DNA of 64,000 nucleotides from positions 1-64,000 of the forward strand of contig CALSMY010000008.1 of NCBI GenBank assembly GCA_943787575.1. Reading direction: 5' to 3'. Origin of the DNA: an uncultured Opitutales bacterium (GTDB lineage: Bacteria; Verrucomicrobiota; Verrucomicrobiia; Opitutales; Seribacteraceae). The notes below the pieces were generated by a model. It saw only the letters and a list, made by a program, of their open reading frames with translations, searched no databases and was not told the DNA's origin. Shown here one piece after another: positions 10,233-19,004 of this stretch (the first letter of the stretch is position 1; the number at the start of each line of letters is the position of its first letter). The position numbers and the translations under genes were made by a program.

Positions 10233-10256
10233 AAAAAAAAGGCTCCTCGGGGAGCC
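10233..10256 (-). terminator. Intrinsic terminator / candidate attenuator in the carB leader
   Basis: On the minus strand GGCTCC-CCGA-GGAGCC (10256-10241) forms a 6-bp all-GC-rich stem directly followed by eight T (10240-10233). The carB ATG is at 10215, only 17 bp on, which leaves no room for a promoter between terminator and gene. Either transcripts from upstream read through it in a regulated way, or it mainly ends the 10368-11033 gene while carB is served by leakage. Confidence 0.75.
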
Positions 10257-10283
10257 GGCGTGAATCTAGATCTGCTGAATAAG

Positions 10284-10314
10284 GGTTCAATTCTTTAATT
10301 AGGGGAATTGAACC
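10284..10314 (-). repeat. Perfect 10-bp inverted repeat in the carB leader
   Basis: GGTTCAATTC (10284-10293) and GAATTGAACC (10305-10314) flank an 11-nt loop. On the plus strand it is followed by five T; on the minus strand it lies 28 nt before the carB terminator hairpin. It could be a second RNA hairpin of an attenuator or a dyad operator. Its GGTTCAATTC arm resembles a tRNA T-arm, but no tRNA fits around it. Confidence 0.6.
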
Positions 10315-10317
10315 TTT

Positions 10318-10345
10318 TTAATATCAATTTTTCCCTAAGCCTCAA
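10318..10345 (-). promoter_or_regulatory. Candidate sigma-70 promoter for carB
   Basis: On the minus strand TTGAGG (10345-10340) and TATTAA (10323-10318) are separated by 16 bp. Each matches four of six consensus bases. Initiation would fall near 10310, so the leader RNA would start at the inverted repeat and contain both hairpins. By eye only. Confidence 0.35.
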
Positions 10346-10367
10346 GAAGGAAAGGGGAAAATGTTAC

Positions 10368-11033
10368 TCACAATATGGCGGGCTGGGCATCACCTCCAGC
10401 GGCAAAGGCAATGGCATCCTTAATTTTCTTCCCTCCCGTTACAATTTCAATGGTCTTTCCCACGCAGTTATAATTCCTCAAAGATTCAATAATACAATCG
10501 GCCAAGTCCTCACGAGGTAGGTATCCGTGATACCCTAGTTCCTCGGCTGCCTCTATTCTTCCCGTTCCTTTTTCCTCCAACAATGTACCAGGTGCCAAAA
10601 TGATGTAATCCAGGCCCGATGAGCGCAGGGCACCATCGGCTACCCCCTTGGCCCTAAGGTAGTGCTGAATACGGGGAGATTCGCTGGTGGGATCTGCACC
10701 TATGGCGCTAACCATTACAAACCTGCGAACCCCTTGCTTTTTACAATCTTTGATCAAACGAACAGCGGCGTTTTGATCGACATCGATGGTTTTTTCCGGG
10801 CCAGTGTGTCCACCCGAACCAGCGGTGAATACCACCACATCCATACCTTGCAAAAAATCGGCAATGCCTGCCTCCAGGTCGCCCACTGCCGAGGGCAGAC
10901 CCAAGGCAGTAAACTTGGTTTGTTGGCGAGAATCCCGAATAAGAGCGACGGGAGAAAAATCATGAGCCGCCCACATTTTTCCGCTCAACAAAGTACCTAC
11001 CCGTCCATTGGCTCCAACGATGAGGGTTTTCAT
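10368..11033 (-). CDS. Atypical short-chain dehydrogenase, NAD(P)-binding (YwnB-like)
   Basis: 221-residue Rossmann protein of the SDR_a5/NAD(P)H-binding group. The nucleotide motif LIVGANGRVGTLL is at the extreme N-terminus, followed by MDVVVFTAGSGGHTGP and a VRRFVMVSAIGADP strand. A YLRAKGVADGALRSSGLDY segment carries the Tyr/Lys region. No frame break. It is transcribed toward carB and separated from it by the two leader hairpins. Substrate unknown; members act on quinone-, flavin- or stress-related substrates or serve as redox sensors. Confidence 0.85.
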   Translation of the reverse strand: MKTLIVGANGRVGTLLSGKMWAAHDFSPVALIRDSRQQTKFTALGLPSAVGDLEAGIADFLQGMDVVVFTAGSGGHTGPEKTIDVDQNAAVRLIKDCKKQGVRRFVMVSAIGADPTSESPRIQHYLRAKGVADGALRSSGLDYIILAPGTLLEEKGTGRIEAAEELGYHGYLPREDLADCIIESLRNYNCVGKTIEIVTGGKKIKDAIAFAAGGDAQPAIL

Positions 11034-11344
11034 GCAGAAATATTAAATACGCCAATGAGGCGGCAGGGGTTAAAAGCTAATAGCATGTATACCCTTCTTC
11101 AAATTCAAGAGCGCAAATGAGGCAACGCTTTTCACGATTCCAAAGTTGCTGAGATTCCCAATAACGGGAAGGCAAACAATCCAGCATTTATTCAAAGAAA
11201 CAAACTCAAATCCAATGAAAATCAAAAATTTCTCATTCCTAAGGGTTATTCTGCCAAGAAAGGCATGATAAAAAATACAATCGTTCGAATTGCGATTTTG
11301 ATCGTCCTTATTTTCCTAAAATTATAGAGCTTTCTCATTAAATC
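11034..11344. other. Divergent intergenic region (311 bases) upstream of gltX
   Basis: Separates the minus-strand dehydrogenase from plus-strand gltX and must hold both promoters. It is AT-rich toward gltX (TAAAATTATAG near 11310-11330 could include a -10), but I could not fix a well-spaced -35. No RNA gene or T-box-like structure was recognised. Confidence 0.5.
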
Positions 11345-12853
11345 ATGAGCCAACCCGTCCGTACCCGAATCGCTCCCTCCCCTACTGGCGCCCCGCATTT
11401 AGGGACAGCTTATATGGCTTTGTTCAATTTGGCCTATGCCCGCAAACATGGAGGGCAATTCATTTTACGTATCGAAGATACTGACCGGCAACGCTCCTCC
11501 AGCGAATCAGAGAAAGCCATTTTTGAGGCCTTGCGTTGGGCGGGAATCGAGTGGGACGAAGGCCCGGACTGTGGAGGTGAATGCGGCCCTTACCGGCAAA
11601 GCGAGCGGTTGGAAATTTACGAGAAGGAAATCAACCGCTTGCTCGAACAAGGAAATGCATATCGTTGTTTTTGCACGGCCGAACGATTGAACGAGGTTCG
11701 GGCCAAACAAATGGCTAACAAACAGACCCCACGATACGACGGTCATTGCTTAGGGCTTTCCCGTGAAGAATCGGATTCACGGGCAAAAAATGAACCCTTT
11801 GTGGTACGGTTGAAAATCCCTGAATCTGGAACCTGCGAATTTACCGATGAATTGCGCGGAGATGTGAGCATTGAATGGTCCCAAATTGATCACCAGGTAA
11901 TTCGTAAGTCGGATGGATTCCCCACTTATCATCTCGCCAATGTGGTGGATGACCATGAAATGGCTATCAGCCATGTTATCCGTGGCGAAGAGTGGATAAG
12001 CAGTACACCCAAGCATGTCTTACTTTACAAGTATCTTGGCTGGCAGTGCCCCGTCTTTGCCCATCTTCCCCTCCTTCGCAATCCAGATAAGTCCAAGCTT
12101 TCAAAGCGAAAGAATCCAACGGGTATCTTTTATTTTCGGGATGCCGGTTTTTTGCCCGAGGCCCTGCTTAATTATTTGGGAATGATGGGATATACTTTAC
12201 CCGATCAGCGGGAAATTTTTTCTTTGGAAGAGCTGATTGATACTTTTGAAATTAAAAGAATCAGCCTGGGCGGCCCCATTTTTGACCTAGCTAAATTAAA
12301 ATGGCTAAACGGTCGCTACCTTCGAGAAAAACTTAACCCCGCGGAAGTGATTGATCGTTTGCAGGCATGGAAAGCAAATCCTGAATTTCTCGGAAAGATT
12401 ATGCCCTTTGCCCTGCAACGATTGGAAACATTTTCAGATTTCTTTCCACTCGCCCAATTTCTTCTCAGCGAGCAACCCGTCTACACGCTGGAAGACCTCG
12501 TTGGAAAAATGGAACCCGAACAATCGGCAAAACTTCTTAAAATTGCCGAATGGGAATTGGAAAAGACTGCAAATTGGGACCGCGACACCCTCTCCTCTGT
12601 CTTTCAAAGAATGGCCGAAGTAGAGGGTTTAAAACTAAAACAACTACTCCCCTTATTTTTCATGGCCATGAGCGGAAGCACGGTTTCTCTTCCCCTCTTC
12701 GATGGAATTGCTCTTCTCGGTCCCGACCTTACCCGTATGCGTTTGCGCCACGCACTCGAATTATTATCCGCCAATGGACAAGGCCTGAGCAAAAAGGGAA
12801 TCAAGAAACTGGAAAAGGAATATGCAAACCGATACGGCGAGCGAATTGATTAA
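11345..12853 (+). CDS. gltX: Glutamyl-tRNA synthetase
   Basis: Charges tRNA-Glu with glutamate. 502 residues, the usual bacterial length. The HIGH-type signature PSPTGAPHLG is at residues 11-20 and the KMSKS-type loop KLSKRKN at about 252-258; the C-terminal anticodon-binding helical domain follows. A zinc-site-like cysteine cluster is hinted at by CGGECGPY and CFC around residues 75-120. ATG at 11345 gives the standard N-terminus. glnS follows after 49 bp; adjacency of the two related class Ic synthetases is unusual and suggests direct Gln-tRNA synthesis, so GltX may be discriminating for tRNA-Glu. Confidence 0.96.
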   Translation: MSQPVRTRIAPSPTGAPHLGTAYMALFNLAYARKHGGQFILRIEDTDRQRSSSESEKAIFEALRWAGIEWDEGPDCGGECGPYRQSERLEIYEKEINRLLEQGNAYRCFCTAERLNEVRAKQMANKQTPRYDGHCLGLSREESDSRAKNEPFVVRLKIPESGTCEFTDELRGDVSIEWSQIDHQVIRKSDGFPTYHLANVVDDHEMAISHVIRGEEWISSTPKHVLLYKYLGWQCPVFAHLPLLRNPDKSKLSKRKNPTGIFYFRDAGFLPEALLNYLGMMGYTLPDQREIFSLEELIDTFEIKRISLGGPIFDLAKLKWLNGRYLREKLNPAEVIDRLQAWKANPEFLGKIMPFALQRLETFSDFFPLAQFLLSEQPVYTLEDLVGKMEPEQSAKLLKIAEWELEKTANWDRDTLSSVFQRMAEVEGLKLKQLLPLFFMAMSGSTVSLPLFDGIALLGPDLTRMRLRHALELLSANGQGLSKKGIKKLEKEYANRYGERID

Positions 12854-12902
12854 TGGTCTCTTTCCTAACCCTTTTTAAAATTATCCCCACTTTTCATTAC
12901 CA

Positions 12903-14585
12903 ATGAGCGAACCTGAAGCAGAAAAACCTCTCGATTTCATCCGTACCCGCATCCAAGAAGATCAACAAGCTGGCAAGAACGATGGGAAGGTACATACCCG
13001 ATTCCCTCCCGAACCCAATGGATACCTTCATCTTGGGCACGCTAAAAGCATCTGCTTAAATTTTGGAATTGCCCAGGAATTTGGAGGTCTTTGCAACCTC
13101 CGTCTGGACGACACCAATCCGGTTGCGGAAAAAACCGAATATGCCGAGGCCATTCAGGATGACCTTCGATGGCTGGGGTTTGATTGGGAAGACCGCTTTT
13201 TTCATGCCTCCGATTATTTCGACAAGTTACACAGCTGGGCGGTTCAATTGATCAAAGCAGGTAAGGCATTTGTCTGCGACCTGTCTTTTGAAGAAATGAA
13301 AGCCCACCGGGGAAACCTGATCGAACCCGGTAAAAACAGTCCATTTCGGGAACGTACAGTCGAGGAAAACCTCGAACTCTTTGAACAGATGCGCCTTGGA
13401 GAATTCCCGGACGGAACCAAAACCCTGCGGGCAAAGATTGATATGAGTTCACCCAATCTCAATTTGAGAGACCCGGTGATCTATCGAATTATACACCAGG
13501 AACATCCTAAAACGGGAAATAAATGGAAAATTTATCCATCCTACGACTTTGCTCATGGACAATCGGACTCCCTAGAAGGCATCACCCATTCTATTTGTAC
13601 GCTTGAATTCGAGCATCACCGCCCACTTTACGATTGGTTATGCCAAAACCTTGGCATCCATCATCCCCAACAGATTGAATTTGCCCGCCTCAATCTAAAT
13701 TACACGGTCATGAGCAAACGCAAGATGCTCCGTCTCGTGGAAGAAGGCCATGTCAATGGATGGGACGACCCCCGCATGCCTACTCTTCAAGGTATGCGCC
13801 GGCGAGGATACACTGCTAATGCAATTCGAGATTTTTGTGAAAAAGTGGGGGTAGCGAAGCGCGAAAATGTTATAGAAGTGGAATTACTCGAACACTGCCT
13901 GCGCCATGACCTAAATCGCTGTGCACCGCGCCGCCTTGGAGTATTAAATCCATTAAAACTAACTATTTCCAATTATCCGGACGGGCAGGTTGAAGAAGTC
14001 GACGCGGTAAACAATCCGGAAGATCCAGAAGCTGGCACCCGCCCAGTGAGCTTTTCAAAGAACATCTATATCGACCGGAATGACTTCATGGAGGATCCTC
14101 CAAAAAAATATTTCCGTATGTCTCCCGGTCGGGAAGTGCGTTTAAAATATGCCTATTACGTTACCTGCACGGAGGTGATTAAAGATTCAGACGGGGAAGT
14201 GATTGAATTGATTTGTGAATACGATCCGCAAAGCCGTGGTGGAGATTCGCCTGACGGACGCAAGGTTCGTGGCACCATTCAATGGGTGGATGCTTCCACG
14301 GCCCAAAAAGTCGAAGTCCGCCTTTATGATCGTCTATTTAAAACTGCGGACCCTGAAAAAACTGAAGACGGGGGCGATTTCATTGATCATTTAAACCCCG
14401 ATTCTCTAAAGGTTATTTCCCATGCTCTGGTTGAAGCATCCGTTGAGCAGTTTGAAGTTGGCAAAGCCTTTCAATTGGAACGAGTGGGATACTTTTGCCT
14501 AGACCCGGACGGGCAAGGTAACGATGGTTTACTTCTTAATCGAACGGTCGCCATGCGGGACAGTTGGGCCAAAGCAAACAAGTAG
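12903..14585 (+). CDS. glnS: Glutaminyl-tRNA synthetase
   Basis: Attaches glutamine to tRNA-Gln. 560 residues with the GlnRS signature [15 protein letters not shown] (residues 35-49), the KMSKS-like VMSKRKM near residue 270, and the two C-terminal beta-barrels ([35 protein letters not shown]). GlnRS spread to bacteria from eukaryotes, so its presence marks a lineage that does not depend on the amidotransferase route. No gatCAB genes are visible here. Intact frame; probably co-transcribed with gltX. Confidence 0.96.
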   Translation: MSEPEAEKPLDFIRTRIQEDQQAGKNDGKVHTRFPPEPNGYLHLGHAKSICLNFGIAQEFGGLCNLRLDDTNPVAEKTEYAEAIQDDLRWLGFDWEDRFFHASDYFDKLHSWAVQLIKAGKAFVCDLSFEEMKAHRGNLIEPGKNSPFRERTVEENLELFEQMRLGEFPDGTKTLRAKIDMSSPNLNLRDPVIYRIIHQEHPKTGNKWKIYPSYDFAHGQSDSLEGITHSICTLEFEHHRPLYDWLCQNLGIHHPQQIEFARLNLNYTVMSKRKMLRLVEEGHVNGWDDPRMPTLQGMRRRGYTANAIRDFCEKVGVAKRENVIEVELLEHCLRHDLNRCAPRRLGVLNPLKLTISNYPDGQVEEVDAVNNPEDPEAGTRPVSFSKNIYIDRNDFMEDPPKKYFRMSPGREVRLKYAYYVTCTEVIKDSDGEVIELICEYDPQSRGGDSPDGRKVRGTIQWVDASTAQKVEVRLYDRLFKTADPEKTEDGGDFIDHLNPDSLKVISHALVEASVEQFEVGKAFQLERVGYFCLDPDGQGNDGLLLNRTVAMRDSWAKANK

Positions 14586-14706
14586 TTCGCTCACAAGAGC
14601 CAACCCTGCCCCCCTGTATTCGGGCTTGCCATGAATTCACCATTTGCAATTATGTGGTGCAAGCTACCCTTGTTAATTACTACTAAAACCAGCCCAATAA
14701 TAAACT

Positions 14707-16287
14707 ATGAGTAACCAAGAATCAGGACCTGATATGAAATTGTTTTGGGGGTGTTTCATCGCCCTTATCACAACTGCCTTTGCCTTCATCACAAGAGCAT
14801 TCCTTGTAAACGCAGAGCCTTTTTGGCCTAGCACATTTGGCTTGGACCAAGTTCAGGGGCAGGAACTCTTCGGTGCTGGAATTTGGCCCTTTGCCATCAG
14901 TATAATCGTTTTCAGCTTGATTATCGACCAAATTGGCTACCGTGTGGCCATGATTTTCAGTTTCGTCTGCTACGCCCTCTACGCAATTCTTGCTTACCAA
15001 GCATACGGTATTGTTATGGCCGAGGGATTGGTTGGAGATGCACTTAAAGCAGCCCAAACTGATGCTTACGGCAAACTCTATTTGGGTTCGGTAATACTCG
15101 GTCTTGGTAATGGTACAGTTGAAGCCTTTATAAATCCGGTTGTAGCCACCATGTTTAAAAAAGACAAAACCAAGTGGCTCAATATCCTCCATGCCGGATG
15201 GCCAGGTGGTTTGGTTATCGGTGGTATCTTAACCATTCTCCTCGGTGCACAAGCTGCAGAAGACTGGAGAATTCTTATTTACTTAATCGCTATCCCTGCG
15301 GTCATTTACCTCGTCATGCTTTTAAATGCTAAGTTTCCTGTTAATGAGCGGGTTTCTTCTGGTACCTCCTATAAAGAAATGTTGGCTGAATTTGGAGCCA
15401 TTGGTGCCTTAATTGCTGGCTACCTAATTTACAGGCAGCTGGGTATGGTGTTTGGATGGAGCGACAATATTGTCTACATTCTAACTGCAGTTTCCACCAT
15501 TGGTTACTTTCTTTACTGCAAATCCCTTGGTCGTCCCCTGCTCATTTTCATGTGCGTCATTATGATCCCACTGGCCACCACCGAACTCGGCACTGATGGA
15601 GCGATCTCTGGTTTAATGGAAGAACCTATGGAGGCAGCTGGTTACAATGGCCTTTGGGTTCTCATTTACACATCTGCTATCATGATGGTTTTGCGCTTTT
15701 GGTTCGCTGGACCCATTGTTGAAAAGCTTGGACCTTTAGGTCTCTTAGCCACATCTGCTGTGCTCGCTATTGCAGGTCTTTATCTTCTCAGCTCTGCGTC
15801 TGGTTTACTAATGATCTTTGTATTCGCTACCCTTTACGGATTCGGAAAGACCTTCTTTTGGCCTACCACACTTGGTGTGGTTTCCGAACAATGCCCTAAA
15901 GGAGGGGCCCTCACCCTAAATGCGATTGCCGGTATCGGTATGCTTGCGGTTGGCATCCTTGGCGGTCCAGTAATTGGAAAAATGGCTGAAGATGCAGTCA
16001 AACAGTCTGTCATTGCTGAGACTAATGAAGAAACATACGGTAAAATCTCGAAGGACAGCACCTACTTCCTCGGGGATTACACAGCAGTTGAGCTTGCGAA
16101 GGTTGATTCTTTGCAAGGTGATGAAAAAGACACCGTCAAGCACAGCATCCAAACAGGTAAGCAGGCATCATTGGCTAGCGTTGCCATATTTCCTGTCTTC
16201 ATGCTTGTATGTTACCTTGCACTTATTTTCTACTTTAAAGGACGCGGGGGATACAAACCTGTGGAACTTGAAGAAAGCAACTCCTGA
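14707..16287 (+). CDS. MFS transporter, probably sugar uptake
   Basis: 526-residue polytopic membrane protein with about 12 hydrophobic segments and MFS-like architecture (LFWGCFIALITTAFAFITRA near the start; VIYLVMLLNAKF at mid-length). Two hydrophilic insertions stand out: one around residues 295-315 (GTDGAISGLMEEPMEAAGY) and one around 435-480, before the last helix. It is followed 56 bp later by a Gfo/Idh/MocA oxidoreductase, so the pair probably imports and oxidises a sugar, inositol or sugar acid. A shared terminator at 17555 closes the unit. Substrate cannot be named from sequence. Confidence 0.8.
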   Translation: MSNQESGPDMKLFWGCFIALITTAFAFITRAFLVNAEPFWPSTFGLDQVQGQELFGAGIWPFAISIIVFSLIIDQIGYRVAMIFSFVCYALYAILAYQAYGIVMAEGLVGDALKAAQTDAYGKLYLGSVILGLGNGTVEAFINPVVATMFKKDKTKWLNILHAGWPGGLVIGGILTILLGAQAAEDWRILIYLIAIPAVIYLVMLLNAKFPVNERVSSGTSYKEMLAEFGAIGALIAGYLIYRQLGMVFGWSDNIVYILTAVSTIGYFLYCKSLGRPLLIFMCVIMIPLATTELGTDGAISGLMEEPMEAAGYNGLWVLIYTSAIMMVLRFWFAGPIVEKLGPLGLLATSAVLAIAGLYLLSSASGLLMIFVFATLYGFGKTFFWPTTLGVVSEQCPKGGALTLNAIAGIGMLAVGILGGPVIGKMAEDAVKQSVIAETNEETYGKISKDSTYFLGDYTAVELAKVDSLQGDEKDTVKHSIQTGKQASLASVAIFPVFMLVCYLALIFYFKGRGGYKPVELEESNS

Positions 16288-16343
16288 GGACCGAACAAGT
16301 TTAAGCGGTTTCCTCCCAACCCCACAAAAACTACTCAGAACTT

Positions 16344-17519
16344 ATGGCTAAGAAAAAACCATTGCGCATCGGACTAATCGGATACGGCTTCATGGGCCGT
16401 ACCCACTCCAATGCATTCCGTAAGGTGCCCAACTTCTTCCCGGAGTTGAAGTACGAACCCCAACTCGCTGCCGTTTGTGCCCGCAATAAAGACCGGGCTC
16501 AAGCATTTGCGGATCAGTGGGGCTACGAATCTGTGGAGACCGACTGGAAAAAGTTGATCGCCCGCGATGATATCGATGTGATCGATATTGCTGCTCCCAA
16601 CAATGTACACCACGAAATTGCCATTGCTGCTGCCAAAGCAGGTAAAGCAATTCTTTGCGAAAAGCCCCTTGCACTAGATTGTAAAGAAGGTGAAGAAATG
16701 GTTCGCGAAGTGGAAAAAGCGAAAGTGCCAAACATGGTTTGGTACAACTATCGCCGTATTCCTGCCGTTACCATGGCCAAGGAAATGATCGACGAGGGTC
16801 GTTTGGGTAAGGTTTATCATTATCGTTCCAACTTCCTTCAGGATTGGACCATCAATACCGATCTTCCCCAAGGAGGAGAAGGGTTGTGGCGTCTGGATGC
16901 CAAGGTTGCCGGAAGTGGTGTGACCGGGGATTTACTCGCTCATTGTATTGATACTGCCATCTGGTTAAACGGTCCAATTGTGGAAGTCAGTGCCATGACG
17001 GAGACCTTCATCAAGGAACGTGTGCATACTGCAACCGGAAAGAAACAAAAGGTAACCATTGATGATGCCTGTGCTTTTCTTGCCAAGTTTGCCAATGGAT
17101 CTCTTGCCATCTTTGAGTCCACCCGCTATGCCCGCGGACACAAGGCACTCTACACCTTCGAAATCAATGGAGCAGACGGTTCCCTCTTCTGGGACTTGCA
17201 CGATCTTCACAAACTTGACTACTACGAGTATGACAAGGAAGATCCCAAGACCCGTGGTTGGCGTTCCATCCATGTGACCGATGGTGGAGAACACCCCTAC
17301 ATGGATAAATGGTGGGTTCCAGGCCTTAATATCGGATATGAGCACAGCTTCATCAATCAATTCGCCGATTTTGTAGCCGGTTATGGTTCCCGCAAAAAAC
17401 GTCCATTGCGCCCAGACTTCCGGGATGCATTGGAAACTCAATACATTTGCGAAGCGGTACTTGATTCAGCCAAGTCAGGGTCGCTGGAAAAAAGTAGGGA
17501 AGATCCGTTCCAAGGCTAA
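16344..17519 (+). CDS. Gfo/Idh/MocA family NAD(P)-dependent oxidoreductase
   Basis: 391 residues. The N-terminal Rossmann fold has [16 protein letters not shown] (residues 8-23), then [16 protein letters not shown] and the conserved catalytic lysine motif CEKPLAL at about 110-116. [10 protein letters not shown] segment and the [14 protein letters not shown] helix complete the family pattern in the C-terminal alpha/beta domain. Family members oxidise sugars, inositols or sugar derivatives with NAD(P). It sits directly behind an MFS transporter and just before a strong terminator, so transporter plus enzyme form a small catabolic operon. Confidence 0.9.
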   Translation: MAKKKPLRIGLIGYGFMGRTHSNAFRKVPNFFPELKYEPQLAAVCARNKDRAQAFADQWGYESVETDWKKLIARDDIDVIDIAAPNNVHHEIAIAAAKAGKAILCEKPLALDCKEGEEMVREVEKAKVPNMVWYNYRRIPAVTMAKEMIDEGRLGKVYHYRSNFLQDWTINTDLPQGGEGLWRLDAKVAGSGVTGDLLAHCIDTAIWLNGPIVEVSAMTETFIKERVHTATGKKQKVTIDDACAFLAKFANGSLAIFESTRYARGHKALYTFEINGADGSLFWDLHDLHKLDYYEYDKEDPKTRGWRSIHVTDGGEHPYMDKWWVPGLNIGYEHSFINQFADFVAGYGSRKKRPLRPDFRDALETQYICEAVLDSAKSGSLEKSREDPFQG

Positions 17520-17554
17520 GTAAACTCCTGTAAATTCTAACAGTTTATTGTACA

Positions 17555-17588
17555 AAGGAGTCGGTTTTATCGCCGACTCCTTTTTTTT
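17555..17588 (+). terminator. Strong intrinsic terminator of the MFS-oxidoreductase operon
   Basis: AAGGAGTCGG (17555-17564) pairs perfectly with CCGACTCCTT (17573-17582) around an 8-nt loop, and the T-run continues to 17588. It lies 36 bp after the oxidoreductase stop. Confidence 0.92.
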
Positions 17589-17630
17589 GGTAAGCTTTTT
17601 TTTTCTACCTACATGGGGAATAAATATTTG

Positions 17631-17660
17631 TTGACAGGAAAATAACATTATTTGATTAAG
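17631..17660 (+). promoter_or_regulatory. Candidate promoter of the outer-membrane protein gene
   Basis: A perfect TTGACA (17631-17636) lies in AT-rich DNA 67 bp before the ATG at 17703. The -10 position at normal spacing (GATTAA, 17654-17659) is poor, so only the -35 is convincing. Confidence 0.35.
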
Positions 17661-17702
17661 TTATTGTTCAATAAAAACAAACGAACCTTACTTAATTCAT
17701 TC

Positions 17703-18372
17703 ATGAAAAAATTATTTCGCTTTATTACTTCTCCCCTCAATCGCCTTTGCCGGTAAAATCGGTGAAAATTATGTGGGAGCTCAAATAGGTTTTGCTGATG
17801 CTGGAGCAAATATAGCTGGAGTCAAAACTACTTGGGATGGATTTGGTTATGAATTGAAAGGAAATCTCGCTATCTCAAAATCAAGAAAGTTATGGTTTAG
17901 ACTTACATGCATCTTTTTTGCACGGTCCTTCTTTAGAAGGTCCGGTAAATTCTGAATCTGACATAAGTTTTTTTCAACGGAGTTGCTAGACCATATGTTA
18001 AATTTAATAACTTTATTCTTTTCGCCAACTTAGGCTTCAGTGCTGTTTCCTGGGAAATTGATGGAAATTGAAGTATTGGACGAAACCTGAATTTTCTCCT
18101 GGTCTTGGATTACAAGCACAATTCGACAAACTTACTATCACACCTAGTTTTGATTTATGTAAACTACGGTGAAGACACAATTATAGGCAACACTGTCTGG
18201 GAAGACGGAAAGGCTTTGATTTATTCCATTCCAGTCTCCTACCAATACAGCGATAAAGTAGATGTTACTTTTAAATACGAAATTGCTGACTTCGAAAGAA
18301 TTGTCAATCAATGGTCTCAAATATGGATATGTGTACGATTCTCTAATGTTTGGATTAGACTACAAATTCTAG
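17703..18372 (+). pseudogene. Outer-membrane beta-barrel protein, frame broken at several places
   Basis: Joining three frames gives a coherent protein of about 220 residues. It starts MKKLF and has a signal peptide (ALLLLPSIAFA-GKIGENYVGAQ). Alternating-hydrophobicity strands follow (GLDLHASFLHGPSLEG, VARPYVKFNNFILFANLGF, IPVSYQYSDKVDVTFKYEI), and the C-terminus ends GLDYKF with the terminal phenylalanine typical of barrels assembled by BAM. At least five single-base shifts are needed, at about 17725, 17885, 17975, 18070 and 18170, plus one near 18310. Either a decayed gene or accumulated sequence errors; conservation of amphipathic strands and of the final F in the right frames favours a gene that was intact recently. 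Confidence 0.65.
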
Positions 18373-18419
18373 TCTTTCCCACTTTTTTTGTGCCTACTTA
18401 AAAGATACGAGCGGAGAAA

Positions 18420-18964
18420 TTACTCCAAGCCCAAGACCTTCTTTCCTTCCTCAGAAATCATCCGGGGTTCCAGGGGGGATCCCAGACAATATCGACCTCC
18501 GCTGATTGCACCTCGCTGAGAGCAAGGATGCGTTGCTTGGCATCATCCGCAATCACCGGGCCCATGCCACATCCCTGAGCGGTCAAAGTCATTTTTACAG
18601 CAACTTGTTTACCTGAATCCCCATCTTCGATCTTCAAATCATAAATTAATCCGAGGTCGACAATATTGACGGGGATTTCCGGGTCGTAACATCCACGCAT
18701 CGCATCCCAGACCTTTTTTTCACTAAAGGGACCTGTGTCCTTTCCCGAATCCTTTTCCTTGAGGACCTCTTGTTTAACATCCTCCCCCAAGGCATCGAGC
18801 TCAGATTCTCCAACCCGGTACATTCCGCTGGCATCGCGCAGGGTAACGGATCCGCCTAGTGACTGGGCAATGCTGTAAGTAGCACCTTCTGCCAGGTTGA
18901 TTTCATCGCCTGCCGGGATGATGGTCGCGGTACAGGAACGGGTAAGGGTAACGGTTTGGTTCAT
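18420..18964 (-). CDS. sufT: Fe-S cluster assembly protein SufT (DUF59/MIP18), C-terminal frame break
   Basis: Matches the SufT type: an N-terminal beta region with CTATIIPAGDEINLAEG and GSVTLRDASGMYRV, then a DUF59 domain with the CYDPEIPVNIVDLGLIYDL signature and the cysteine motif TAQGCGMGPVI. SufT helps maturation of Fe-S proteins. In the literal sequence the frame stops at 18458 after DPPWNPG, but a one-base correction restores the expected ending MISEEGKKVLGLE and a stop at 18420. Lies 40 bp behind sppA on the same strand. No other suf genes are visible. Confidence 0.85.
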
Positions 18965-19004
18965 AAGTTGAAGTTAGATGGATATTGTTTTGTACAAATA
19001 ATAA

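Noticed and set aside
10284-10314. tRNA gene suggested by a GGTTCAATTC T-arm-like sequence
   Set aside because: No acceptor, D or anticodon stems can be drawn within 80 bp; the match is one arm of a perfect inverted repeat.
14722-15192. Minus-strand reading frame of 156 codons
   Set aside because: Antisense to the MFS transporter, which has normal transmembrane segments.
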